The notes beneath the pieces are model-generated. The model was not told the origin of the DNA. It was given only the letters and a program-made list of their open reading frames with translations, and ran no database searches. The position numbers were made by a program, and so were the translations under genes. A stretch of 50,935 bases of DNA from Firmicutes bacterium CAG:884 (GTDB lineage Bacteria > Bacillota_I > Bacilli_A > RF39 > UBA660): contig HF993343.1 of assembly GCA_000433875.1 (NCBI GenBank), forward strand, positions 1-50,935, in the 5' to 3' direction. This document shows positions 32,608 to 41,016 of the stretch, in pieces; the stretch's first letter is position 1, and every line of letters starts with the position of its first letter.

Positions 32608-33321
32608 ATGGGAAGATTCCCAAATATAGCAGCCGCCAAAGCAAAAACAGGCGCAGCAAGAGGAAAATTATATGGAATGTATGCTAAAGAAATATACTTA
32701 GCAGCAAAAAACGGTGGAACAACACCAGAAGGTAATCCAAGCCTAAAAAGATTAATTGAAAAAGCCAAAAAAGAACAAGTACCAAGTGATGTAATCAAAA
32801 GAGCAATCGATAAAGTTACAAATGGTGTAGGTGAGAATTACGAAGTACTAACTTACGAAATCTTTGGACCAAGTGGTTCAACAATGCTAGTTGAATGCTT
32901 AACAGACAATGTAAATAGAAGCGTAAGTGAAGTAAGAGCAGTAATAAATAAAAGTCACTTAAAAATGGGCGCAATGGGAAGCGTAGCATATATGTATGAT
33001 AACCTATCAGTAGTAGGTTTCAAAGGCCTAACCCTAGATGAAGCAATGGAAGCCTTAATAACAGCAGACGTTCCATTTATTGACATTGAAAATGATAACG
33101 ATATGGTTATTATATATGGCAACCCAAATGACATAAATAAAATAAAAGATGCCATTACAAATTACAAAAATGATATTACATTTGATATAGACGAAGTAAC
33201 AAACTTACCAAAAGACAAAGTAAAACTAGAAGGCGAAGACCTAGAATTATTCCAAAGAGCCTTAAATCTATTCGATGAAGTAGACGATGTTGCAAATGTA
33301 TATCACAATGTTGAACTATAA
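32608..33321 (+). CDS. yebC: YebC/PmpR-family protein
   Basis: A 237-residue protein of the YebC family. It has the start GRFPNIAAAKAKTGAARGKL in place of the usual GHSKW start, then KEIYLAAKNGG, NPSLKRLIEKAKKEQVPSDVI and YEIFGPSG, with three domains of standard length. Family members act as DNA-binding regulators, and some assist translation of proline-rich or difficult stretches on the ribosome. AAAAGGAGG precedes ATG 32608. Confidence 0.92.
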   Translation: MGRFPNIAAAKAKTGAARGKLYGMYAKEIYLAAKNGGTTPEGNPSLKRLIEKAKKEQVPSDVIKRAIDKVTNGVGENYEVLTYEIFGPSGSTMLVECLTDNVNRSVSEVRAVINKSHLKMGAMGSVAYMYDNLSVVGFKGLTLDEAMEALITADVPFIDIENDNDMVIIYGNPNDINKIKDAITNYKNDITFDIDEVTNLPKDKVKLEGEDLELFQRALNLFDEVDDVANVYHNVEL

Positions 33322-33339
33322 AAAATTAGTGACTAAATC

Positions 33340-33365
33340 CAAAGCAAACATTTTTTGCTTTTTTT
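33340..33365 (+). terminator. yebC terminator
   Basis: Hairpin with AAAGCAAA pairing TTTGCTTT, followed by T. Confidence 0.7.
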
Positions 33366-33413
33366 CTTGTTATTATATTTGATTTTGTGGTAATATATTT
33401 CTAGGTGGTTATA

Positions 33414-34676
33414 ATGCAAAGTACAATTTTACCAGCAGATAGATTTATAATTATTAATAAAACAATTTTTAATGATAATGACAGAAAAATATTAATGCGT
33501 CTATATCAACCAATAATAGGAGCCGATAGCGTTAGTCTATACTTCAACCTATGGAGTGAACTCGATAAAAATGAACTAATGAGTACCGATCACACACATC
33601 ATTATCTAATTAATCTTCTAGGATTCAGTATAGATGGTTTTGTACTAGCAAAAGCCAAACTAGAGGCAGTCGGTTTAATAAGAACATACTTAAAAGAAGA
33701 GAGCATAAATACATACATCTATGAACTATATTCTCCCCTTAACCCAAATGATTTCTTTAATAACCCAATTCTAGCAACACTACTATTAAACAACGTTGGC
33801 AAAAGAGAATTTGATCTTATTCTAAGCACATTCAAAAGACCAACTATTAATCTAAGAGAATATAAAGAAGTAACATCAAAATTTTCCGACGTATTTATGA
33901 TAACAAACATCGAAAAAGACTATAGTACACTAGACTTGAAAGCAAGAAACATCAATAACCTTGCATTTGATATTGGTTTCAGCCTAGATGAATGCCTAGC
34001 ATCAATACCAAGTGAAATGTTAAATATTAGAACAATCAATAAAAGTACTAAAGAATTACTATTAAAATTAGCATTTATCTATGATTTAAACCTAGAAACA
34101 ATGCAAACAATAATAAGAGAATCATTAAATGAAAAAAATGCTATTGATAAAGACAAAATAAGAGAAAATGCAAGAAAATATTATACCTTCCAAAATAGTG
34201 GAAAGTTGCCAAACATTGTCTTTAAATGTCAACCAGAATATTTAAGAAAACCATTAGGCGATACAAGTAAAATGGCTCAAACAATTTATATGTTTGAAAC
34301 AACAAGTCCATATAATTTCCTAGCATCAAAAATGGGAACAAAACCATCAAAAACCGATGTTGCCGTTCTTGAACACCTTGTTCTAGATATTGACCTATCA
34401 CCAGGTGTTATAAACGTTTTATTAGACTTTGTCCTTAAAACAACCAATAATAAATTAAATATGAATTATATAGACGCTATCGCATCACAATGGAAAAAAT
34501 CAAAAATAACAACTGTAGAAGATGCCATAAATATTGCAAGATCAGAATATAATAAAAGAAAACCCAAAACAAAAGTCGCACTTGAACCAGAATGGTTTGA
34601 TAAAAAAATTGAAAAAGAAAATGCAACCGGTGAAGAAAAAGAAAACATCGATGAATTATTAAAGGAGTATAGATAA
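33414..34676 (+). CDS. dnaB: Replication initiation / membrane attachment protein DnaB (Bacillus type)
   Basis: In Bacillus, DnaB works with DnaD and DnaI to load the replicative helicase at oriC and restart sites. The 420-residue protein opens with LPADRFIIINKTIF and has RLYQPIIGADSVSLYFNLW, typical of the N-terminal winged-helix domain. The DnaD/DnaB DDBH2 helical region lies near LEHLVLDIDLSPGVINVLLDFVL and ends with IDAIASQWKK. ATG 33414 was chosen since AGGTGG sits before it and the GTG at 33405 lies inside that site. It is followed directly by dnaI. Confidence 0.88.
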   Translation: MQSTILPADRFIIINKTIFNDNDRKILMRLYQPIIGADSVSLYFNLWSELDKNELMSTDHTHHYLINLLGFSIDGFVLAKAKLEAVGLIRTYLKEESINTYIYELYSPLNPNDFFNNPILATLLLNNVGKREFDLILSTFKRPTINLREYKEVTSKFSDVFMITNIEKDYSTLDLKARNINNLAFDIGFSLDECLASIPSEMLNIRTINKSTKELLLKLAFIYDLNLETMQTIIRESLNEKNAIDKDKIRENARKYYTFQNSGKLPNIVFKCQPEYLRKPLGDTSKMAQTIYMFETTSPYNFLASKMGTKPSKTDVAVLEHLVLDIDLSPGVINVLLDFVLKTTNNKLNMNYIDAIASQWKKSKITTVEDAINIARSEYNKRKPKTKVALEPEWFDKKIEKENATGEEKENIDELLKEYR

Positions 34677-34678
34677 GT

Positions 34679-35599
34679 ATGTTAAAATTAGATGAAGATT
34701 TTTTAAAAAGAATGAATGCACCTCAAATAGATTTAGATGAAGAATATAAAAAAGCCCTAAAAAATGAAAATTTCAAAGAAATGGTAAAAGAACTTAATCT
34801 AGATGAAGAAATCCTAAAAAAATACACAACCAATTTAATGGAATGCGCAAACGACTATTCAAACTGTAAAACTTGCCCTAATATAATGGAATGCAAAAAC
34901 AAAGTAAAAGGGTATGCATACTTACCAACTAATATTGATAATCACATTGAATTTGGTTATAAATCTTGTAAATATTTAAACAAATTAAATGAAGAAAACA
35001 AATATAGCGATAATGTAACCCTAATAGGCGCTAACTCATATTTAAAAAATGCAAGAATGAAAGATATTTATACTGATGATAAAAGTAGATTTAATTGCAT
35101 TAAATGGTTAAACAACTTCATAAAATCATATCCAAATATTAAAAAAGGCCTATATTTAAACGGAAACTTTGGATGCGGTAAATCATATCTAATTGCTGCA
35201 ACATTTAATGAATTAGCAAAAAAAAATGTAAAAAGTGCCATTATCTTTTGGCCACACTTTATAAGTGAATTAAAAATATCATTTAACGGCGAAGGTAACT
35301 TCAATTACCTAATGTCTTTAGCACAAAAAACACCTTTGTTATTAATAGATGATATTGGAGCTGAAAACTTAACTGATTGGATACGAGATGAAATATTATG
35401 TACAATGCTAAATACCCGTATGGAAGCAAGTTTGCCAACATTTTTTACATCAAATCTAAATATCAAAATGTTAGAAGAACACCTAAGTACAAGTAAAAGT
35501 GGCGTAGATAAATTAAAAGCCAAAAGAATAATTGAAAGAATAAATCAGCTATCTGAAAATATGGAAATGATTGGCGAGAATTATAGGAGTAAACAATGA
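34679..35599 (+). CDS. dnaI: Primosomal helicase loader DnaI
   Basis: DnaI is the AAA+ ATPase that loads the replicative helicase. The N-terminal zinc-binding region has NCKTCPNIMECKNK (near 65). The AAA+ core has Walker A GNFGCGKS near 163, Walker B LLLIDDIGAENL near 222 and sensor 1 FFTSN near 260. At 306 residues the length matches Bacillus DnaI. The gene lies two bases after dnaB, the standard order, and overlaps the next gene by four bases. Confidence 0.93.
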   Translation: MLKLDEDFLKRMNAPQIDLDEEYKKALKNENFKEMVKELNLDEEILKKYTTNLMECANDYSNCKTCPNIMECKNKVKGYAYLPTNIDNHIEFGYKSCKYLNKLNEENKYSDNVTLIGANSYLKNARMKDIYTDDKSRFNCIKWLNNFIKSYPNIKKGLYLNGNFGCGKSYLIAATFNELAKKNVKSAIIFWPHFISELKISFNGEGNFNYLMSLAQKTPLLLIDDIGAENLTDWIRDEILCTMLNTRMEASLPTFFTSNLNIKMLEEHLSTSKSGVDKLKAKRIIERINQLSENMEMIGENYRSKQ

Positions 35600-36018
35600 A
35601 AAGACAAATAGTAAATTATAGAAGTGTAAATCAAAAAAGAGCAATTGTAGAATATATGAATGGTGAAAAAACTTTATTTGATACAAGTACAAATAAAGAC
35701 ATTTCTCATCCATACGATGAAATAAGTGATTTCAAGTATAATGAAGATTTAAATACTGAAGTATCACTAGTAAAATTAAATATAGGTAAGAACCTAAGAA
35801 GAAAAGATACATTAATCGGTTATATAAATATAGAAGGTAAATTAGTATCAAACATTTATAGCATATATTTTGATAAATTATATAATGTAACAGATGAAAA
35901 ATTAAATGACTTAACAAAAATAATATATGATAAACTATTCTGTGATAGTAAAGTAGAAGAACAAAAAGAAAAAGATGCAATCTTAAAAATGTCACTATTA
36001 TTTAAAATAAATAAATAG
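35596..36018 (+). CDS. Hypothetical protein downstream of dnaI
   Basis: Not recognised. The 140-residue protein is charged and soluble, with a beta-rich first half and a helical second half (LNDLTKIIYDKLF). There is no known motif. Its start codon overlaps the dnaI stop (ATGA), which indicates translational coupling and a possible link to primosome work. Confidence 0.65.
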   Translation: MKRQIVNYRSVNQKRAIVEYMNGEKTLFDTSTNKDISHPYDEISDFKYNEDLNTEVSLVKLNIGKNLRRKDTLIGYINIEGKLVSNIYSIYFDKLYNVTDEKLNDLTKIIYDKLFCDSKVEEQKEKDAILKMSLLFKINK

Positions 36019-36042
36019 TAAAATGTTTATTTTCTTATAACC

Positions 36043-36071
36043 TTGTTTTTATAAATCAGCTATGTTATAAT
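36043..36071 (+). promoter_or_regulatory. prfB promoter
   Basis: TTGTTT (36043-36048), 17-base spacer, TATAAT (36066-36071). Confidence 0.7.
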
Positions 36072-36090
36072 TATAATGGAGGTTTTGTAA

Positions 36091-37189
36091 ATGGAAATAA
36101 GTGAACTATTAAACATATATAATACATACAATAACAAAATCCAAGATTTATGGAGGTTACTTTGACTTACCAAAAAGAAATGAAAAAGTAAACGAACTAG
36201 AAAATAAAACAAAAGAAGACGGATTTTGGGACAATAGAAGAGAAAGCGCTAAAGTAATTGCTGAACTAAACGAAAATAAAAATATTATCAAAGAAGCCGA
36301 AAATTTAAAACAAAGAATTGAAAGCAATTTAGAAATATTAAATGAAATAAAAATAACAAACGATGAAGAAACCAAAGCATTACTAGAAGAAGAAATAAAA
36401 AGCATCAATAAAGAAGTAGATAACCTAGAAATAAAATTATTATTAAATGGTGAATACGATGAAAATGATGCAATCTTAGAAATTCACGCCGGAGCAGGTG
36501 GAACAGAAGCCTGTGACTGGGCGAATATGCTAAAAAGAATGTATACAAGATGGTGTGAACAAAAAAAATACACCTATGAAATAATAGATGAACAAGAAGG
36601 ATTAGAAGCCGGAATTAAAAGTATGACAATGATAATTCACGGACTATATGCCTTTGGATACCTAAAATGTGAAAAAGGTATTCATAGGTTAGTAAGAATA
36701 TCGCCGTTTGATAGTGGAGCTAGAAGACACACATCATTCGCATCAGTTGATGTTGTACCATTAATTGAAAACGGAAACGCCGACATTGAAATAAAAGATT
36801 CTGATATCCGAATCGACTGCTACTGCGCATCTGGACACGGCGGACAAGGCGTAAACACAACACCATCTGCTATAAGAATAACCCATTTTCCAACAGGAAT
36901 AGTAGTAACATGTCAAAACGAAAGAAGTCAAATCCAAAACAAAGAACAAGCAATGGAAGTCTTAAAAAGTAAACTCTATAAAATTGAAATGGAAAAGAAA
37001 GAAACAGAAATGAAGAATTTAAAGGGAGAAATCAAAGACATTAATTTTGGTTCTCAAATACGAAGTTATGTAATGTGTCCTTATACATTAGTAAAAGATC
37101 ACAGAACAAATACTGAAAAAACAAACGTTGATAAAGTATTAGATGGTGACATCGACGACTTTATAAACGATAACTTAAAAAGTAGGTGA
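36091..37189 (+). CDS. prfB: Peptide chain release factor 2 with programmed +1 frameshift
   Basis: RF2 ends translation at UGA and UAA. The gene is read in two frames: ATG 36091 starts 24 codons that end at CTT followed by TGA (36163-36165). Reading shifts by +1 at 36162, giving 365 residues in all. An internal GGAGG (36152-36156) sits three bases before CTT, the usual stimulator. RF2 marks are SPFDSGARRHTSF (the SPF anticodon-like site) and GHGGQGVN (the GGQ site). RF2 level would control its own frameshift. The ftsE gene starts four bases later. Confidence 0.96.
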
Positions 37190-37193
37190 GAAA

Positions 37194-37889
37194 ATGAATA
37201 TTATTCAAATAAGAAACGTAAACAAAAAATATAAAACAGGTGTAAATGCCATAAATGATTTAAGTTTAGACATTGAAAAAGGTGAATTTGTTTTCGTAAT
37301 AGGATCAACAGGATGCGGTAAAAGTACTCTAATAAAAATGCTTTATCGTGAAGAAAAACCAACAAGCGGAAAAATAATGCTAGGCGGAATAGATGTTGCA
37401 AGACTAAGAAATAATAAAGTTTATAAACTAAGAAGAAAATTAGGAGTTGTATTCCAAGACTTTAAACTATTACCACACGCAACCGTATATGAAAACGTTG
37501 CCTTTGCCTTAGAAGTACTAGGACTATCAAAAGATGAAATTCACGAAAAAACAATAAAAGCCTTAGAATTAGTAGGACTAAAAAATAAAGCAAAAAACTA
37601 TCCAGATAAAATAAGTGGTGGTGAACAACAAAGAACTGCAATAGCAAGAGCAATTGTAAATGGACCAAAAATTCTAATATGTGATGAACCAACCGGAAAT
37701 CTTGATCCTGACACAAGTCACGAAATAATGAATGTTTTGGATGAAATTAACAAAAGAGGAACAACCATCATAATGGTAACACACGACACTGGAATAGTTG
37801 AAAAAATGAAAAAAAGAGTTATTCTTTTAGAAGAAGGAAGAGTTCTAAAAGACTATAAGGAAGGAACATATAAAAATGCAGTACGTTAG
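37194..37889 (+). CDS. ftsE: Cell-division ABC ATPase FtsE
   Basis: FtsE drives FtsX, which activates peptidoglycan hydrolases during division or elongation. The 231-residue ATPase shows Walker A GSTGCGKST, the Q-loop in VVFQDFKLLPHATVYENV, signature SGGEQQRTAIARA, Walker B ILICDEPTGNLD and the switch His in VTHD. It overlaps ftsX by 14 bases. The order prfB-ftsE-ftsX is the common one in Firmicutes. Confidence 0.96.
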   Translation: MNIIQIRNVNKKYKTGVNAINDLSLDIEKGEFVFVIGSTGCGKSTLIKMLYREEKPTSGKIMLGGIDVARLRNNKVYKLRRKLGVVFQDFKLLPHATVYENVAFALEVLGLSKDEIHEKTIKALELVGLKNKAKNYPDKISGGEQQRTAIARAIVNGPKILICDEPTGNLDPDTSHEIMNVLDEINKRGTTIIMVTHDTGIVEKMKKRVILLEEGRVLKDYKEGTYKNAVR

Positions 37890-38775
37890 AATATTTGGAA
37901 GGAGTATAAGAGATGCCATCAAAGGTGTATTTAGAAACCTATCACTATCAATGGCATCAATACTATGTACAACAATAACCCTAATTGTAGTTGCAATATC
38001 CATAGTATTAACATATAACATAAACAATTTTACAAAACTAATAGAATCTGATATGTCAATAGTAGTCTTCCTAAAAAAGGACATATCAAAAGAAGAAGTA
38101 ACAACAGTAGAAAACAAAATAAAAGAAGTAGACAATGTAGTAAGTTGTACATATAAATCAAAAGCAGATATACTAAAAGAAATGATGGAAACAGATTCCT
38201 CATTATCAAGTATATTAAGTCAATATAATGATGAAAACAATCCATTACTTTCAACATTTATAGTAAAAGTTGAAGATTTAAAACATATAGATGACGTTGC
38301 TAAAAAAATTGAAATATATGATGAAGTTGAATACGTAAAATATGGCGAAAACGCAATAAGTGAACTAATAAATATATTTGATATAATAAGAAAAGGTAGT
38401 ATTATGATAGTAGTTGCCCTAGTATTAGTAACGGCATTCTTAATATCAAATACAATAAAAATAGCAATTATAGCTAGAAGAAAAGAAATTGAAATAATGC
38501 GTCTAGTAGGAGCTTCAAACTTAAATATAAAAATACCATTTATATTTGAAGGATTAATAATTGGAATAATAGGATCAATTATTCCAATACTAGTAACATC
38601 TTATGGCTATTCAGCTATTTATAATAATTTTAACGGACAATTATTTTCACCAATTCTAAAACTAATTAGACCAGTACCATTCGTATACTATGTTTCACTA
38701 GCACTTTTAATAGTTGGTGCATTAGTAGGAATGATTGGAAGCTATAGAGCAAGTAGAAAATATCTAAAAATATAA
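37876..38775 (+). CDS. ftsX: Cell-division membrane protein FtsX
   Basis: A 299-residue protein with the FtsX layout. The first membrane segment is near 22-45. An extracellular domain of about 120 residues contains MSIVVFLKKDISKEEV and YVKYGENAISEL. Three more membrane segments follow near 170, 220 and 265. The motif ARRKEIEIMRLVGAS between segments is typical of FtsX/MacB permeases. It works with FtsE to control wall hydrolases. Confidence 0.94.
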   Translation: MQYVRIFGRSIRDAIKGVFRNLSLSMASILCTTITLIVVAISIVLTYNINNFTKLIESDMSIVVFLKKDISKEEVTTVENKIKEVDNVVSCTYKSKADILKEMMETDSSLSSILSQYNDENNPLLSTFIVKVEDLKHIDDVAKKIEIYDEVEYVKYGENAISELINIFDIIRKGSIMIVVALVLVTAFLISNTIKIAIIARRKEIEIMRLVGASNLNIKIPFIFEGLIIGIIGSIIPILVTSYGYSAIYNNFNGQLFSPILKLIRPVPFVYYVSLALLIVGALVGMIGSYRASRKYLKI

Positions 38776-38796
38776 GAGACTATTTACATAGTCTCT
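38775..38796. terminator. Bidirectional terminator between ftsX and the 39247 gene
   Basis: Perfect stem AGAGACTAT / ATAGTCTCT with loop TTAC. It covers the stop codons of both converging genes. Confidence 0.75.
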
Positions 38797-39247
38797 TTGC
38801 TTTGTTTCTATCATTAATAATTCTTAATTTATTATAACCAGATTTAATTAGTCTAAATGAACCATATAGTATAGCGCCTATACCAGCACCAACACCAATA
38901 ATAGTTGGACCAGAAACGATTGCAACTGGTTTACTAGCAGCACCTATATAGCCTAAAGCTTTACCGATAGTACTCATATTTGAACTAGCAGTTAAAGCAG
39001 ACATTGCAACTGGAATAATGTTTGGAAAAGCCGTATTAATCGCACCCGCAACCCCAGCACCCATGGTTCCACCTTTAACTAAAGTATTACCAATATTTCT
39101 GAATACTTTAAATTTTTTGGTTTCCTTTAATTTTGATGTGTTAATGTTTTCTAAACTTTTAATTTTAGATAAATTTAAATCTTTTAAAGTTTCTGTATCA
39201 ACACCATATCTTTTTTGAACTTTCTTTTCAAACTTTTCTTGGTTCAT
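38780..39247 (-). CDS. Hypothetical Gly/Ala-rich membrane protein
   Basis: Not recognised. A 155-residue protein with a basic, helical N-terminal third and a Gly/Ala-rich hydrophobic centre (VKGGTMGAGVAGAINTAF, then PVAIVSGPTIIGVGAGIGAIL) that may form two membrane hairpins. The C-terminus is basic. The glycine pattern recalls glycine-zipper proteins. The start is ATG 39247 behind GAGGTGG on the minus strand. It borders the accessory block. Confidence 0.6.
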   Translation of the reverse strand: MNQEKFEKKVQKRYGVDTETLKDLNLSKIKSLENINTSKLKETKKFKVFRNIGNTLVKGGTMGAGVAGAINTAFPNIIPVAMSALTASSNMSTIGKALGYIGAASKPVAIVSGPTIIGVGAGIGAILYGSFRLIKSGYNKLRIINDRNKAKRLCK

Positions 39248-39371
39248 ATTTCCACCTCACTCTAATAATACCATAAATAGAAAAAAATGCAAATTAAGGA
39301 GGAGATTTTTGTTGTTAAACCATTGGCTTTAGTAGAATAATAAGATATGGTAATTTTTTCTAAAAATACTA

Positions 39372-39399
39372 TTGACATTCATAACAAAAATGATAAAAT
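39372..39399 (+). promoter_or_regulatory. Promoter at the head of the accessory operon
   Basis: TTGACA (39372-39377), 16-base spacer ending in TGA, TAAAAT (39394-39399): an extended -10 promoter with a consensus -35 box. Confidence 0.7.
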
Positions 39400-39405
39400 A
39401 TTTGT

Positions 39406-39615
39406 TAAATATACGTGGAGATTTAGCAGTATGATTGGACTAGTAGCAAAAGTTAAAACTTATTTTTTTAACGAATCAAATGTAAGTGTTAGAAATAAAA
39501 AATATACTAACGCGATTTGCTTATGCTGTTTTACTTACGCAAACGAAATAATATTTAGGAATCGGTGTCGTTAAAAACATTATAATGTAGTGTTTTTATG
39601 CCCGATTATTTTTTT
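39406..39615 (+). ncRNA. Leader transcript or small RNA ending in a terminator
   Basis: About 210 bases between the TTGACA promoter and a composite hairpin. In the hairpin AATCGG (39560-39565) pairs with CCGATT (39602-39607) and AAAAACA (39573-39579) pairs with TGTTTTT (39591-39597); a T run follows. A 47-codon frame (39431-39574, MIGLVAKVKTYFFNES) lies inside with a modest GGAG. It may be a small protein, an attenuated leader or a small RNA. No T-box element was found. The other bases of 39248-39371 hold only the divergent start of the 39247 gene and an orphan AAGGAGGAG at 39296. Confidence 0.45.
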
Positions 39616-39631
39616 ATTTAGGGGCTAAACG

Positions 39632-39850
39632 AACAATATTACATTAATACAAAAATTAAAAGAATATAATCCAATTGAAATTTAATTTGTAAAAAGAATT
39701 ATATAGTTATGCGAAAATTTACATTCTGAACAAATAAAAAAAAGTGGAAAACAATATATCTTTCATCTCTTAAATGTTGTATATATTTTGACAGAAATGT
39801 ATGCAGATGAAGATAATATCATAGTAGAAAAAAGCAAAGTAGAATTTTAA
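39632..39850 (+). pseudogene. Remnant of a RelA/SpoT-type HD-domain gene
   Basis: The reading frame encodes 72 codons with two in-frame stops (near 39681 and 39705) and a final TAA at 39848-39850. The translated text includes LIQKLKEYNPIEI, then LCENLHSEQIKKSGKQYIFHL and VVYILTEMYADEDNI. This matches the start of the (p)ppGpp hydrolase HD domain (H-x-GQ-x-RKSG-x-PYIxH). The catalytic HD pair would come later and is missing. The remnant ends 17 bases before the nucleotidyltransferase gene. Confidence 0.6.
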
Positions 39851-39867
39851 GAAAGGTTGTGATAATA

Positions 39868-41016
39868 ATGAATATAGAATTATATAGTAATATTTTGAAT
39901 GCGTATTATAAAAAATATAATCCAAAAATAAAAAAAATAAGAGGCAACTATGAAAAACACTGCAAAAAAATTTCTACAAAAAAATTTCGGAAAATTAATC
40001 AAAAATATGCATATTACATAAAGAAAATAGTTTATGAATTGATTAATGAATTTATGATTAGTTATAATTTTGAATATTTAGTGTCTTTAAATGGTAGTTT
40101 AGCAAGGGAAACAAATACAATATATAGTGATGTTGATATAAATTACTTAATAAAGGATTTACTACACCAAAAAGAAATAATTGAAATTGAAGATAAAATA
40201 AATTATATACTTAAAAAAATATTAGATTTTAGAGGTAAGGATAAAATTCATAGTATGGTAGTATATTTACCATTAACGAGTAATCAAAAATATGAATTTA
40301 TTACCAATAACCAATATCCAATTTGTTTTAATAATGGTATAATATATGATAAATGTAGAAAAAATGCAGAGCAATTAATGTATGAACTTTATAATTCTAC
40401 GAGAAAAATAGATGATGTAATTGCATATCTAAATGCCAATGATAATAGAAATAATTTAAATGAATGGACCTATTGTTGGAATATAATTACAAGCAAAAAA
40501 TTAGAATATTATTATGAGAACAATCGCAAAGAGTTTCGAACGAAAGAAAATATTATTTTTTTTATAAAACAAGTAATCAACGATATTAATGATGATAATA
40601 ATTATTTATCAAGTTCATTGAAATATGTTAAAAATTGTGATTTAAAAAAAATATATAAATCTAGAGTGCTTAATAATATCTATTATTATCTTGCTATAGT
40701 TTATAGGCTAGATCACAAAATACCAAAATATACTCTTTCTGAATTTAGAAAAAAATCTAGAACAATAGATAAAATATTTTATGAAAAATTTTATGGGTAT
40801 TTAATGACAATCCAAAATTTGCAATTAATATTAGATAAACAAAATATCGATTTAAGTTCACACTCTCAAAGGAAGTTAAATATAGAAGTCTTAAACCAAA
40901 AATATTATGATATTTTTAATAAAAAAAATATTGTAATAGATTTAAATAAGAAAAAGAAAGAAATATATGAATATTTATTAATAAGTTTAAAAAAGATGGA
41001 GGTAGAATATGAATAA
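39868..41016 (+). CDS. GlnD/DUF294-type nucleotidyltransferase
   Basis: A 382-residue protein. Its centre LNGSLARETNTIYSDVDINYLIK (residues 75-97) is the GS-x9-DxD nucleotidyltransferase signature, with metal ligands Asp88 and Asp90. The flanking helices are Lys/Tyr/Asn-rich. The spacing GSLAR then SDVD is like GlnD/DUF294 rather than the short MNT antitoxin type. Possible activities are transfer of NMP to protein, RNA or a small molecule. The start is ATG 39868; a GTG three codons earlier lacks a ribosome site. It overlaps the aaRS-like gene by eight bases, so the two are translated together. Base use is more AT-rich than in the flanking genes by eye. Confidence 0.7.
   Translation: MNIELYSNILNAYYKKYNPKIKKIRGNYEKHCKKISTKKFRKINQKYAYYIKKIVYELINEFMISYNFEYLVSLNGSLARETNTIYSDVDINYLIKDLLHQKEIIEIEDKINYILKKILDFRGKDKIHSMVVYLPLTSNQKYEFITNNQYPICFNNGIIYDKCRKNAEQLMYELYNSTRKIDDVIAYLNANDNRNNLNEWTYCWNIITSKKLEYYYENNRKEFRTKENIIFFIKQVINDINDDNNYLSSSLKYVKNCDLKKIYKSRVLNNIYYYLAIVYRLDHKIPKYTLSEFRKKSRTIDKIFYEKFYGYLMTIQNLQLILDKQNIDLSSHSQRKLNIEVLNQKYYDIFNKKNIVIDLNKKKKEIYEYLLISLKKMEVEYE

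Noticed and set aside
36160..36165. TGA in prfB as a tryptophan codon (Mycoplasma code)
   Set aside because: It is the standard RF2 frameshift, and other genes end in TGA.
39296..39330. Perfect AAGGAGGAG followed by a seven-codon frame from TTG
   Set aside because: Too short and without other support; likely a relic of a lost gene.
39347..39574. Seventy-five-residue reading frame
   Set aside because: Its first part runs through the TTGACA promoter, so it cannot be made whole from that transcript. Only the inner 47-codon part is possible.
39406..39620. T-box riboswitch ahead of the aaRS-like operon
   Set aside because: No GGTGG-type T-box sequence or specifier stem could be found; only the promoter and terminator are visible.
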